A DNA stretch of 15,104 nt from JACQAI01 sp035507915 (GTDB lineage Bacteria; Pseudomonadota; Alphaproteobacteria; Elsterales; Elsteraceae), in assembly GCA_035507915.1 (NCBI GenBank), contig DATJNS010000549.1, positions 1-15,104 of the forward strand, written 5' to 3'. Shown here piece by piece: positions 15,015-15,104 of the stretch. Under the pieces are notes generated by a model that saw only the letters and a list, made by a program, of their open reading frames with translations, searched no databases and was not told where the DNA came from. Position 1 is the first letter of the stretch; every line of letters starts with the position of its first letter. Both the position numbers and the translations under genes were made by a program.

Positions 15015-15104
15015 TCATCTTGCGTCCACCCAGCCCGATTCCGGCGGCTCGGGGCCAGCATCGGGCTCGATCTGGCTGAGTTCGCGCAAATCAGCGGTCG
15101 GGTG
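15015..15104 (-). CDS. Possible C-terminal tail of a gene entering from the right edge
   Basis: A 29-codon minus-strand frame is open from the right edge to a TGA at 15015-15017 (HPTADLRELSQIEPDAGPEPPESG then WVDAR). Its codon use and acidic, proline-rich composition fit a protein C-terminus, but there is no recognisable domain. A plus-strand frame (14871-15104) is also open across it with high-GC third positions and no good start, so which strand is coded cannot be decided here. Confidence 0.3.
   Translation of the reverse strand, partial: HPTADLRELSQIEPDAGPEPPESGWVDAR

Noticed and set aside
14871..15104. Plus-strand open frame of 78 codons to the right edge
   Set aside because: High-GC third positions look coding, but it has no start codon of quality or known domain, and it conflicts with a minus-strand tail; left undecided.
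1..15104. CRISPR arrays, rRNA genes, insertion sequences, riboswitches
   Set aside because: No regularly spaced repeats, rRNA-like stretches, transposase motifs with terminal repeats, or known aptamer cores were recognised on reading.

Overview
The window is GC-rich DNA. Protein style and gene content point to an alphaproteobacterium, probably Hyphomicrobiales or Rhodospirillales: twin-arginine-type signal peptides on periplasmic binding proteins, an orphan Bug/TctC-type receptor, a YghU-type glutathione transferase and a HWE-like degenerate kinase domain. No species can be named from the sequence alone.

Left part (about 1-7315) is dense and very GC-rich, with two divergent gene groups. On the minus strand, read right to left, are an unrecognised 495-residue His/Asp-rich protein (3950-5437), an M28-family metallopeptidase (2579-3862), a family-5 (peptide/nickel type) ABC substrate-binding protein (948-2540) and a YghU-like glutathione-dependent oxidoreductase cut by the left edge (1-819). 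On the plus strand are a short-chain dehydrogenase homologue that lacks the usual catalytic Ser, Tyr and Asn (5566-6315) and a TctC/Bug-family solute-binding protein (6338-7315). The two groups share a 128-bp region with an imperfect inverted repeat. Together they look like uptake and breakdown of one or more small organic compounds or peptides; the substrate cannot be read from sequence. No permease for either receptor is present.

Middle part (7316-11649) has lower GC on sampled lines. It opens with a minus-strand 3' half of a tRNA-Lys-like gene (7352-7396, anticodon loop to CCA), the usual form of an attachment site left by a tRNA-targeting integrative element. Next come two related 15-bp palindromic sites, a small protein with a degenerate histidine-kinase ATPase domain (7710-8267, plus) and a 950-residue STAND-type regulator with winged helix, NTPase and TPR-like parts (8337-11189, minus).

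Right part (11650-14401) carries a nitrate/sulfonate/taurine-type ABC importer in an unusual layout. The binding protein (11650-12762, plus) converges on the overlapping permease and ATPase genes (minus). Directly upstream of the ATPase is the C-terminal tail of a second, lost binding-protein gene, so the operon probably once had the normal receptor-ATPase-permease order. The last ~600 bp is mostly non-coding debris with a perfect 16-bp palindrome and possibly the tail of a gene entering from the right.

The most informative signals are the tRNA-Lys remnant as a candidate island boundary, the binding-protein remnant, the catalytically depleted SDR, the M28 protein lacking its last zinc ligand, and the paired palindromes before the kinase-like gene.
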